This document shows, in pieces, positions 1-9,514 of a stretch of DNA of 18,112 nt. Origin of the DNA: Biscogniauxia marginata (taxonomy: Eukaryota > Ascomycota > Sordariomycetes > Xylariales > Xylariaceae). The translations under genes and the position numbers were made by a program. The notes under the pieces were generated by a model, which was given only the letters and a program-made list of their open reading frames with translations, had not been told where the DNA came from and did not search any database. Positions within the stretch are counted from its first letter, which is position 1, and every line of letters begins with the position of its first letter. Location: assembly GCA_022695795.1 (NCBI GenBank), contig MU404257.1:9235-27346 (forward strand), written 5' to 3'.

Positions 1-95
1 ATAAATAAAATAATCTTATAAATAAAATAATCTTATAAATAAAATAATCTTATAAATAAAATAATCTTATAAATAAAATAATCTTATAAATAAAA
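1..95. repeat. 17-bp tandem repeat, about 5.6 copies
   Basis: The unit ATAAATAAAATAATCTT repeats perfectly five times at 1-85. A sixth partial copy fades into A/T sequence near 95. The array starts at the first base, so its true length is unknown. It lies at the outer edge of the AT-rich block and has no coding potential. Confidence 0.95.
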
Positions 96-1252
96 AATTA
101 TTATTATTATTAATGTAACATATAAATAAATAAGCTATATAAACGAGTAAACTAGTTTTTATAATTATTACACTTTTAATTATTAAAAATGATTTATATA
201 ATATCGAAATTAATTAATAATTATTATTATTTAAGTTGTTTATTTAACTTTATACTTTAAAAACTAAATACCTTTTTATATTAAATATTTAGTTTTTTAA
301 AGCGTAATTTATATCAATTAATTAATGATATTTTCCAAGTTAAAACTCTTTAAAATTGAAATAAAGAATTAATAATAAATAAAATTAATTAAAACTCCTC
401 GAAATTTAAATCGCTAAAAATATTTTTATTTATCATATAAATACACGTATTATAATTAATTTAATTATATATATTATATTGCTTTTATTTAATTATTACT
501 TTTTTCGAGGCTTTTTTATTTTTAATTTTATATTATTTATTAAAAATATCATTTATTTTTTGAAAACGAGTAATTTTATTTCGTAATAAAAATATTTTAT
601 ATATTACTATTAAAATAAGGTTTATAAATTAATTATAAATATTTATAATACAATTAAATTATAAGAACACCTTATAAGTTATTATAAATGTTTTAACTTT
701 TTAAAATACTTAATTTACATCAAGATTAAAAATACATATACAGTATTTATATAAATAAATATAAATAATATAATAACAACCTTTTATAAATTTAATTAAA
801 AGGGTTTTTATATAATATAAATATAATAACGATTTATTAAATTTTATAAGTAATTATTATATATTTATTTTAAATTTTTAAAATATACGAGGTTAAAAAA
901 TTAAAACTTATATAATAATAATTCAAATATATAAAATATAATGATATTTATTAATAATAATTTTCGAAATTAATAAAATAATAACTTTTATAATTATTTA
1001 AAATTAAAAATATATAATTATTTTTAAAAAGTTTTCGTGTATTTATAAAAATGCTTTATAAAATTTATATTAAATTTATTTATAATTTAATTATTATGTA
1101 ATATTATATATAATAATATAATATAATTAATAATGTTTATAATTTAAATAATTATAATTTATTTTTAATTATTTATATCGGTTTATATTTATTATTATTA
1201 TATTAATTTTAATAATATTTATAATTATAAACTTTATTTTATTAAAATTATA

Positions 1253-1676
1253 TAACGTGTTTTATAAGCAAGTAAGCCACACAAGCGAGTAGGTTATTTA
1301 ATTTCTTATACAAAATCGACTTTTTTAAAAATTCATAACTTTACATGTAAAAATCGTAAAAATCTCGAAACTTTTTTTTAGTTATATAATTATATAATTT
1401 AACTAAAATAAAAAGAAGAAAAAAGTAAAAGTAAAATACACAAAAAATACATAAAAAGGTTTATACGTTTTATTTTAATTTTAGTTTTTACGTGTTTTCT
1501 TTTTATATCTCTTAAAATTAATTTTTTCGATTTTACTTTTAATTAAACCTTATAATTATATAACTAATAAAAAATGGTTAAAACTTTTTTTATTTTTATA
1601 CGCAAAGTTATAAATTTTTGAAAAAATCGATTTTATATAGAAAATCAAGTAGCTTACTCGCTTATAAAACACGTTA
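1253..1676. mobile_element. Palindromic MITE-like element, copy 1 (424 bp)
   Basis: The left end begins TAACGTGTTTTATAAGC and the right end is its reverse complement, GCTTATAAAACACGTTA. The inverted similarity continues inward for about 150 bases on each side, including AAAATCGA, ATAACTTT, TAAAAATCGTAAAAA and AGTTATATAATTATA. The arms differ mostly by transitions. TA lies immediately outside both ends, which would fit a TA target duplication, but the AT-rich context makes this weak. There is no transposase. A second copy in the same orientation lies at 2489-2930. Confidence 0.8.
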
Positions 1677-2370
1677 TATAAGTTTAAAAATTAATTTGTT
1701 TAAAAACATTAAATAATTTTATTTTAAATGTATTTAAAAATATAGTAACTTATTTAATAATATTATAAAGAAGTAGAATTTCAACTTAATTATTTTAAGA
1801 ATTAATTAATTAATAAGTTTAATTATTTATTTTAACTTGATTATAAACTTTAAAAGTTTTTTATTTTAAATAACTATATAACCTATTTAATAAAAATTAT
1901 AAAATTATAATTCTTTTAAATTAAGTTATATTAAATAGTTACTTAATTAATTACTTATAAATATAGTTAAATAGTTTTATATTTATTAAGTTATTAATAA
2001 AATTTTAATTATTATATATTAAAAAATCTTTAGTTTTTAGTTATTTTTTAATTAATTAGTTTTAATTAAAGTTATTAATAACTAATTAGTAATTAAATCA
2101 CAACTTTAATTATTATAAAATAGTAAAAATTTAAATTAATTATTTAAAATTTTAATTAATTAATAGGTTTATTTATTTATTTTATATAATTAAATTAAAA
2201 AACCGTAAAATAAATAAAATTTTAATTATTTTATATAATGTTTAAATTTTATAAATAAATTTTTTAGTTTTTAGTTTTTTTTTAATTATTAATTAACTTG
2301 AATTAATTAATAACCTTTATTTAGTAACTAATTAATAATTAAATTATAATAATAATAACATTATTATTAT

Positions 2371-3151
2371 TAACGTGTTTTATATATAAGTGAGTTATTT
2401 AATTTTTTTATATAAAATCGAGTTTTTTTCTAATTATATAATTATATAAAGTAACTAAATATAAAATTAAAATATTAATAAAAAGGTTTAACGTGTCTTA
2501 TATACAAGTAAGTCATATAAGCAAGTAAACCATTTAATTTCTTATATAAAATCGACTTTTTTTAAAGTTCATAACTTTGCGCGTAAAAATCGTAAAAATC
2601 TTAAACCTTTTTTTCTAATTATATAACTATATAATTTAATTAAAATAAAAATAAAAAAAATAAAAAATGAAAAATATAAAGAAATATATAAAAAGGTCCG
2701 TGTATTTTGCTATAATTTTAGTTTTTACGCGTTTTTGTTTTGTATTTTTTAATATTAATTTTTTGGAATTTTATTTTAATTAAACTTTATAATTATATAA
2801 CTAGAAAAAAAGGTCCGATATTTTTACGATTTTTACGCGTAAAGTTATAAATTTTCGAAAAAGTTAATTTTATATAAAAAACTATTTTATTCGCGAGCTT
2901 GTTTCGTTTACTCGCTTATGTAATATGTTATTTAATATAAAAAAAGTATTTGGTTTTTAAAGTATAAAGCTAAATAAAACGGTTTAAATAATAATAATTA
3001 TTAATTAATTTTTAATAATTAAAAGTATAATAATTATGAAATTTCGTTTACGAGCTTATTTCGTTTACTTGTTTATATGATATATTAAATTTAAAAAAAA
3101 CTCGATTTTATATAAGAAATTAAATAACTTATTTATATATAAAACATGTTA
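2371..3151. mobile_element. Outer inverted-repeat element interrupted by copy 2
   Basis: The sequence at 2371-2428 (TAACGTGTTTTATATATAAG, then TATATAAAATCGAGTTTTTTT) is matched in reverse complement at ~3100-3151 (CTCGATTTTATATAAGAAAT ... TATATAAAACATGTTA). The match extends outward into ATTATTATTAAC on both sides. The same terminal motif caps the 424-442 bp elements, so this is the same or a sister family. The element at 2489-2930 lies wholly inside it, indicating nested insertion. Confidence 0.65.
2489..2930. mobile_element. Palindromic MITE-like element, copy 2 (442 bp)
   Basis: It starts TAACGTGTCTTATATACAAG and ends CGCTTATGTAATATGTTA, and its arms are inverted copies of each other for about 150 bases. 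It aligns end to end in direct orientation with the element at 1253-1676, including the centre (ATAAAAAGGT ... ATTTTAGTTTTTACGYGTTTT). Differences are mostly C/T and A/G, as RIP would leave. The right arm also carries GCGAGCTTGTTTCGTTTAC, repeated as CGAGCTTATTTCGTTTAC near 3051-3068, another fragment of the family. Confidence 0.8.
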
Positions 3152-3215
3152 ATAATAATAATTTATTTATTACATTATTATTTATAAAGTGTATATTTAA
3201 GTATTATAATAAGGA

Positions 3216-3926
3216 GTTTAATTGGTTGCTAATTTAGCTCGCGACTAGCCATCCCGTTGATATCTCACGCTTTAGTTCTTTGTAAAAAGTGTGGCCTCCT
3301 ATTTATTGATTTTCTAGGTTAAAGCTGTTCGGGCCGCGTGTGTATAGTTGCTACGCCACCAAAATGCAGACACTTGTTTTGATTGGTGTAAACCTCCGAT
3401 CTGCATCACACATTGCAAATATCAGATTTTATAACTTATAAACCGTACAAAGATAGACATGGTACCCTTGTTACACTCTGAACAAAGAAACTGGAACGAC
3501 ACCATTATGTTTAGGAGGAGTTCGATTTGGCAAGCAAAATGGCTATGACGTGTACAGTACGCGATGTAGTGTATAAGGAAAATGATTTGTCATATATTTC
3601 CCTGGCTATTCCTGATATCTTGCGATATCAACAACAGCCTCATCTGGTTAGTTGTGAAAAAACTCACGGTTAATACTATGCTGATTACAAGAAGGCTGTA
3701 TCACTGGACTGGTAATGCAAAAATTAGTTGTTTTCTGGGGCGCAAAGCATATTGATTCGGTCAGACAGATCAGGTCGTCTCTGTTGGCTACCTCTCTGCG
3801 TATAATAGGTGGCAGGCGCGGCGTTACTGTGAGGAAAATTATATGTTTTTCTCTTGCCAATGTAGCCTTCGCTTTAATTACTCCTGCTCCTATGATTCAA
3901 TGTGCCAAAAGGCAAAAAGTTTGACG
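3216..3926 (+). other. 5' flank of the FHA-kinase gene
   Basis: Normal-GC sequence between the AT-rich block and the FHA-kinase gene. An inverted CCAAT box (GATTGG) lies near 3380. A 69-codon open frame at 3715-3924 stops two bases before the chosen ATG at 3927. It could act as an upstream ORF if transcribed, but nothing in it looks conserved. I see no other gene here. Confidence 0.5.
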
Positions 3927-6106
3927 ATGGCGGATACCGATTTCGTTGCCTACTTATACCCGGGCGTAGGTACCAGGGGGCAGGATGCCGCTGCCTTTGC
4001 TATCGACATGAGCGGAAATAAGGGACGTTATGTTGCCCAACGACGGGAGCGGCGTCGATTGGCCTCCCCACCGCCTCAGCCTGCCCACAGCCGGGGAGAG
4101 CGTGCGACGACAGAGGAGCTAGAGGACTATGACTGGCTGGACTACGAAGCCTGCCTCGAAATACGTCTCGACGAGATCCCTAAGGGCTCCCGTGGCCTCG
4201 AGGCTGGCTGTGACCCCAAGGCAGATATTCCTCTCCCCAACATCACCGGTGTGAGTTTTCGTCATTTCTCCCTGACCTTCAATGACGACTACTGCTTTAT
4301 TGTGAGAGACCTCAAATCACAGGCAGGGACGTCTGTCATCTACGGCGACAAGGGTGGAGAACCGCGGTGTACCGAGTGGATCATTGGCGGTGATGAATTT
4401 TTACAAGACGAAGGCCCCATCGTAATCAAAGTTACCAAACTGCTCCAGTTTCGGGTCGTCGTCAAGCCTTATGACCGGAACTCAGAAGCCTTTAGGGGCA
4501 AAGCCGACAAGTTCCGTGCGGGCACAGGGAGCATGACTCTAGAAGAGAGCCTCGACCATGTCGGCATCCGCGAGCCGACACTGCTCCAGACCGCGGCAAA
4601 GATGCCTACCAATGAGGATTTTCTTTTGCAGAGGAAGCTCGGCCAGGGCGGCTTCGCGGTCGTAAGTGTTGTCTGGAATTCTAGAACCGGAAAACAATAT
4701 GCGTTGAAGATGCCTGTGGATAACCTGGCAAATCATCATCTTAAGGCGTGGAAGAACGAGGCCCTCTTGATGAGTCGCGTCTCGCATGTAGGTGATTTCT
4801 TTGAAACCTTCTCACCTCCCTTTTTGTTTTCCGCCTGGTCTCTGCATCCATTTCCTTCTCTGTTAACCCACCCAAGGATCACATCGTCAAATTTCTCGGC
4901 TCGCAGGATGGGCCGCCACCGTCGCTGATGCTTGAATACCTCTCCGGAGGGTCATTGAGGGATCATGTCAAGGCGCACAAGTATTTCTCAAGGCGCGAGT
5001 GCATCCACATTATGACGCAGACTACCTCAGCGCTTGCCTATCTCCACAGGCTCGATCCGCCTATCACCCACCGAGACATCAGTGACAGCAATATCCTCGT
5101 CGATCGTCGAGGTCCCGCCGGAATCGTGGTCAAATTGGGAAACCTGAGCCTCTCCAAGGAGGGCCTTAGACTCAATACCATCGTCAGCACCCCCACCTTT
5201 CTCCCGCCCGAGTTCTTCGGTGAAAGAATCTCCAACGGGGCGCGGACAGTCAAAAGATATACTAAGGCTGTAGACATCTGGTCTCTGGGAGCGGTGATTG
5301 CAAAGCTGGCATACGGGTTTCCGGCATACAATGACAAGTACCATAACAATGGCTTGCTCTGGTGCCAAGACATACGTCGTCGACTCGGAGATCACTCCAC
5401 GAAAAAGCCAGATGGTCTGGCTCCCTTTTTGCTGGAGACGATGCTGTGCATGGAGCCCAGGAGCCGCTGGGCTGCTCAAGATTGTCATGACAGGTCTCTG
5501 CTGCTGCACGCCAGCAGTAGAGACACCTGGAAGACTAAAGATATGGCAACGCCCACTGCCTATGAGCAAGAGGGCGAGCGTGATGAGAACGAAGAGGAGG
5601 CTACGACAGTACGCCCGAATGATCCTCACCGGAACGCTGCCAATATTCCTGGCATCTTTGCAGACCGTGGCACGGGGGGAGTGACGGCCAATCCGGGTCT
5701 AGACGCCCACGACATCTCCGACCGGCGCGACCCTGTAACTTCCCATAGTTCGGCAACCCCACGGGCATTTGAAAGTTCGAATGTGCCTTCTCTATTAGGC
5801 GCACCCCCCTCGAAGACGCAGGAAATACTCGACGGATTTGACGGAGCTTCTCGATTTTCCGAATCTGCTCCAGAAAGCGCAGCGACTGTCCGGCCTCCCG
5901 GTTCGGCCCCACAACTCCGCGTGAACGAAAGTGGCCCGAGTATAGCGGCGGCAATTGTACCACGGAAGAGAACGAGGTGAGTAATAACAGGCTGTGGTTT
6001 GATTCTATACCAAGCTGACCCAACTGGTCTAAACAGGAGTTTAGAACCTCTTGAAGCTACTAACCGCCAATTCAAGAACTTCCAGAATGAGTCAACATTG
6101 CGCTAA
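3927..6106 (+). CDS. FHA-domain protein with a degenerate Ser/Thr kinase domain (three exons)
   Basis: My model joins 3927-4787, 4877-5976 and 6037-6106, giving 676 residues. Intron 1 (4788-4876) begins GTAGGT and ends CCAAG; it splices RVSH to DHIVKFLG, as expected at the kinase beta-3/alpha-C to beta-4 junction. Intron 2 (5977-6036) has GTGAGT, a CTGAC branch site and AAACAG. It replaces the TGA at 5978 with 23 extra residues. Domains: acidic N-terminus; FHA fold at about 78-180 with DIPLP, FRHFSLTF and VRDLKSQAGTSV; kinase fold at about 231-478 with GQGGFAVV, QYALK (K261), NEALL (E278), HRD (D354) and N359, PPE and DIWSLG. The usual DFG Asp is Asn (N376-L-S), and the Lys two after HRD is Ser. 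The rest is a low-complexity tail ending in a basic PRKRTR. FHA domains bind phosphothreonine, so a phospho-dependent scaffold or weak kinase is likely. The start at 3927 was preferred to an in-frame ATG at 3843 because MADTDF opens the protein-like sequence. Pathway unknown. Confidence 0.85.
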
Positions 6107-6255
6107 GAACCGACCTCTACCGGCGTTAATCGAAGGGATAGATAGATATGACGTGTATATAATGGTTTTATGCCGACTTCTTTGTAAAAATAAAACTATG
6201 TTTGATAGCGACTAGCGCGCTGGCATAGCCCCACACCACGGCAGGCGACAAGCAT

Positions 6256-6703
6256 CGGTAGGTAGATGGCTAGTAGGTCGCTAAAAAGCTCGTCAGTACC
6301 CCACACCAACTGGGATGGCACGCGCATGTACTGAATTTTTCACAGTGACTTAAATAGTGTCATGAATTGCAATAAGACCCAGGGCGCGACCTTAAGGCTC
6401 GAGTAATTTCTATATACACGGGCAATAAAAAAGAATTACGTGAAGAAAAAAAGGTTACTTATGTTAATAACGAGTTATATACATTTTTTAAATATTAAAA
6501 CTAAGTCGTAATAACGCAAGTTATAATAATCGTAATAGTTATAATAATATCTTAAGTAAATATATAAGTAAGAATTAATGTATCGTGGATTAATAAGGTA
6601 CATTTAATTGATTTGGAGCATTTTAAGGTAAGTACATTGATTGGCTAAAAACCTAGTGGGGTACTGACGAGCTCTTAGCGTCTTACTAGCCATCTACCTA
6701 CCG
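6256..6703. mobile_element. 448-bp MITE with ~48-bp TIRs and 10-bp target-site duplication
   Basis: The left terminus (CGGTAGGTAGATGGCTAGTA, continuing to CCCCA at 6303) is repeated in reverse complement at 6657-6703 with only a few differences. The 10-mer CGACAAGCAT lies directly outside both ends, at 6246-6255 and 6704-6713, a perfect target-site duplication. The interior is non-coding and partly AT-rich. A 10-bp duplication fits the Mutator-like superfamily (usually 9-11 bp), so this is probably a non-autonomous MULE-type MITE. It sits between the end of the FHA-kinase gene (6106) and the putative promoter of the next gene (6795). The intact duplication suggests a fairly recent insertion. 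Confidence 0.9.
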
Positions 6704-6751
6704 CGACAAGCATGACTACCTAGTATGTACAAAGGCAGACCCGCTAATCGT

Positions 6752-6772
6752 GCGCTAAGAGCTCATCGTACC
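6752..6772. repeat. Solo fragment resembling the inner part of the MITE terminus
   Basis: CGCTAAGAGCTCATCGTACC closely matches the inner TIR sequence CGCTAAGAGCTCGTCAGTACC of the neighbouring MITE and has the same orientation as its left end. It is flanked by a short inverted pair (CTAATC ... GATTAG). It may be a remnant of an earlier insertion or excision; chance is not excluded. Confidence 0.4.
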
Positions 6773-6794
6773 GGATTAGGTATGGTTGGGGAAA

Positions 6795-6800
6795 TATAAA
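6795..6800 (+). promoter_or_regulatory. Possible TATA box
   Basis: TATAAA lies 87 bases upstream of the ATG at 6887, so transcription would start around 6825-6830 and give a ~60-base leader. The MITE ends about 90 bases upstream, so its insertion may have altered upstream control. No other promoter element is evident. Confidence 0.4.
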
Positions 6801-6886
6801 GGCACCTTAATGTTTATCGCATCTATAAATATTAGGCGGCCCCCGCTACCATTGCCGCAAAGCTATCTCTCCCCAACCGCAGCAGA

Positions 6887-8450
6887 ATGGAATATATCAG
6901 CGAAGCGCACCACGATAAAGAAGCACCCATGGCTCCGAAATACTCGGTCGGCCAACTCTTGGCCTTAGACAAGCCTGGGCTTGTCCAGCACATAGCAAAC
7001 AACCAAACTGAGGCAGGAATGTTCGACGCCTCAAACATCACGGACTGGAACAAAGTGCCTGAGGCTCAACTGATTGAACTTGTCGAGAGGCTACAGTAAC
7101 CATCTACCCCGAATGGTCTTGTTCGTTGCTAATGCGCGCGTGTAGGGATGCCGGTCCAGGCAGAATGTCTGATCCTGTCGACTTTGACCAGGTTGTGGCA
7201 AGGCTAAACGACGTAACCCAAAAGACGCAAGCTTTGCAAGAGCATGCGTCTTCCTCGCCACGACCTACCAGGGAGTTGACAGAATCGCCCGAGCCCACAA
7301 TATCCAAGGAGCATGAAATCCGGTGTTATCACGAGCTAGTCGGCGATGGCGGCCGGCCGCCTTATCCACTGGAGACCCTGGACATGATGTACGTGAACCC
7401 CGCGGCCTATGTCGAGATGCTGAGGCCGTGGATGGAGCGCTCTGCCCAGGACCTAGACAGCTTTGGCGTCTTTTCGCGCCCGCTGGAGCGCTGGAAAGAG
7501 TTCCGGAGGCGACAGCTCGACAACCGCGGAACGGACACGACAGACGAGGAGAGTCTGGCCGCTTTTCGGGACGAGAAGCGGCGCTACTTCGAGTCTGTCG
7601 GGCTTATACACTCGACGATTGAACCAGATTATGACGAAACTATCCAGCGGATGTGGCTGAGCGAACAGCCTCGTCGCCAGCTAGAGAAGGACAGTTCCAA
7701 AAAGGCTTACGGCGGGAGCCTCGCCACATTTGCCGAGGCTGCACGCCGCCGCCTGCGCGGCCACGGTTTCGATGAGGCATTTCAATTGCTCGAGGACCCC
7801 AAGCAACAAAGCAAGCGAGTGACGTGGATTGAGTACATGGAATTTGAATGCTGGTGGCTCGACAGGTATACCAAGACGTGCAGCTTTGTCAGAAGCGACA
7901 CGATGCAGCTCGGATGGAGCTTATACAGTCTGGGATCCTAAAAGATGGCGAGACACCAGAGGACTTGGACTTATTCAGTCTTGAGGCCCCGAATTGGAAC
8001 AAGAATGAGCCATCACAAGTCGCACGCAATAGGGCCATTGCCCAATATATACGGCAGCAAAAGTTGTACCAATACGCAAAGGTCGACGAAGCACACCAGC
8101 GCGCCATAGTGCAATGGGCTCTAGATGAGATAACTGCGATACATCATGAGACATCTTCAGTCAAGCCAGCCAGGAACACCAAGAAGCGGAGACTCCAAAG
8201 CGATGATGAAGCCGCCGAGGGACCCGTGGAGCAGCCGACAACAAAGAAGCAGAAGCAGCAGCAGGAGGGCGCTGCACGGCGCCCTGCAGAGCGGAAGACA
8301 AAGCCGCGGAATAGAAGGATAATTTTGGGACTTGAGTGTCCGGTCACCGAGTCGTGGACGCTGGACAAGGACGGGTGTCGACGCAGCGCCCGTATTAACA
8401 AATCGCACACGCATGCAGCCTCGAGAGCTTTGCCAAATGAACAGTTGTAG
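6887..8450 (+). CDS. Fungal family protein of unknown function, two exons, apparent 1-nt frameshift
   Basis: Exon 1 (6887-7095) joins exon 2 (from 7146) across a 50-bp intron with GTAACC, a GCTAAT branch site and TGTAG. Splicing removes the stop at 7097 and fuses LVERLQ to DAGPGRMSD. The frame then runs to about 7877, through a block typical of a widespread fungal orphan family: RWKEFRRRQLDNRG, DEKRRYFESVG, FQLLEDPKQQSK and WIEYMEFECWWLDRYTK. There the frame changes. The continuation (VQLCQKRHDAARMEL ... ILKDGETPEDL) is one frame over and runs to 8450, so one base seems missing near 7873-7878. No GT..AG pair keeps WLDRYTK and also restores the frame. With one base added the product would be about 504 residues. 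The tail has KKRRL and KKQKQQQ (nuclear-localisation-like) and RRSARI. The ATG at 6887 has A at -3 and G at +4; one at 6929 is an alternative. Function unknown. It is either a young pseudogene or a sequence error. Confidence 0.7.
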
Positions 8451-9514
8451 TAGAAGGTATATTCTAATCTAACTGTGTATAGTAGCAAGACTTGTATGCT
8501 TTATTAATTACATAATGACTTGATCACTTAAATGGTCTTGGTGTCGGAATGCTCAGCTTTCCAACAGGGATTTAATAAAGTACTACCTGCAGTATTTTGC
8601 TGGACTAAAAGAAAGGATGACTGGCTGGTCAAGAAGGCATGGTTCTCGGGGATACTCAAAAAGTGATATGGTAGTTTCAGGACGATGCTCTCCAGCACCA
8701 GCCTAGTATGGAATGTAGCTGACTAGCAAGGTTACCTAACTTAGGTAGTAAACAGCTTCAGTTCATAGAGCAACTATGCACGGTTGCAAGATGTAATAAG
8801 CGCTAATATGAGGTGAAATTGAAATAGCGACAGCGATCTTGCCATGTTGAAACGTGGATGATCCTGATGAGACGGATATCATGACAGCTAAGGGAAGTAT
8901 AGAATATACATTGATAGCCACGTCCTTTCGGCTCGGGCTTGACAACCAATCGGGCAATCTATCAAGGCAAAGAGTGATCTCAGACACGTGTCTCTTTTCT
9001 CGTCCTGCTGTATGAGTCAATGTCACAGGTAGACATGATCTCTCTCAAGAAACACTCCATAACTTGACTAAGCTAACAGACAAACTGTGAGAGTTGATCT
9101 ATCTACAAAGCTGTACTTCGTCTTGCAAGCTAGTCTTTCAGGCCCCTGAAAGACCAAGCTTGAGGCTAACCGGCTTAGAGGATGAGATCCACAGTAAATT
9201 TGATAATAGAAGTCGTGTATGGTCCGAAGAGGTTGAGAAAAAGTGATTAGTCTCAGTCTAATAGTATCCCTATACACTCATCACTCTCAGTCTGGTGTGC
9301 ACCTAACTAATGCCTTGACACAGCCATCCTCTCACTATATGGCCAATTGGCTTCGGATGATTGAATGAAATGAAAGTATGGCGGACTCTCACCATACATG
9401 CGCAATCCGGGGTCGTCCCAAACACCGTCTATGTCGTACATGCGATAAATCAGACCTAGAAAGAGCGCTCGACGATGAAACAAGTAAGAGACCCATCGGC
9501 AGCCTCTCAGAGTA
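8451..9514. other. Gene-poor stretch, possible remains of the HET gene's 5' half
   Basis: No convincing gene on either strand. Because a HET-gene C-terminal half follows in + orientation, its 5' half should lie here. A reading near 9181-9240 (DNRSRVWSEE) sits where the family's RGWT-x-QE motif would be expected, but the match is weak. The 89-codon open frame at 9378-9647 overlaps the HET reading in another phase and is probably fortuitous. The 8451-8760 part is simply the 3' flank of the previous gene. Confidence 0.4.

Larger units (their letters stand above)
112..3092. repeat. Long-range inverted repeat: arms ~112-290 and ~2932-3092
   Basis: Read forward, ~112-290 matches the reverse complement of ~2932-3092 over most of its length. 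Both contain ACGAGTAAAC-like sequence, then TTATTACACTTTTAATTATTAAAAA or its one-base variants, then AATTAATAATTATTATTATTT, then CTTTATACTTTAAAAAC and TATATTAAAT. A gap of about 23 bases separates the arms' alignments around 190-212. The pair brackets nearly the whole AT-rich block and could be the terminal repeats of one ~3-kb dead DNA transposon, or two independent copies of a shorter element in opposite orientation. Confidence 0.65.
1..3215. repeat. AT-rich, RIP-like degenerate repeat block
   Basis: This stretch is almost entirely A and T and has no plausible gene on either strand. CpG dinucleotides persist (many TCGA, ACGA, AACG), while CpA and TpG are rare and TpA abounds. That is the signature expected when RIP has converted CpA to TpA on both strands of duplicated DNA. 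The block ends sharply near 3215, where normal composition begins. Recognisable inverted-repeat elements inside it are listed separately, so it is best read as a nest of dead transposons rather than as a centromere or simple-sequence DNA. RIP is inferred from composition by eye; no index was computed. Confidence 0.85.

Noticed and set aside
1..95. Telomeric or CRISPR-like array
   Set aside because: The 17-bp unit has no spacers and is not TTAGGG-like; it is a plain AT-rich tandem repeat.
3715..3924. 69-codon open frame just before the FHA-kinase ATG
   Set aside because: No protein-like features; kept only as a possible upstream ORF in the flank description.
5027..5629. 200-codon minus-strand open frame across the kinase domain
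   Set aside because: Antisense shadow of exon 2, which carries clear kinase motifs on the + strand.
7819..7865. 47-bp GT..AG candidate intron that would repair the frame of the orphan-family gene
   Set aside because: It would remove the conserved WIEYMEFECWWLDRY block, the most characteristic part of the family, and lacks a good branch site. A frameshift is more likely.
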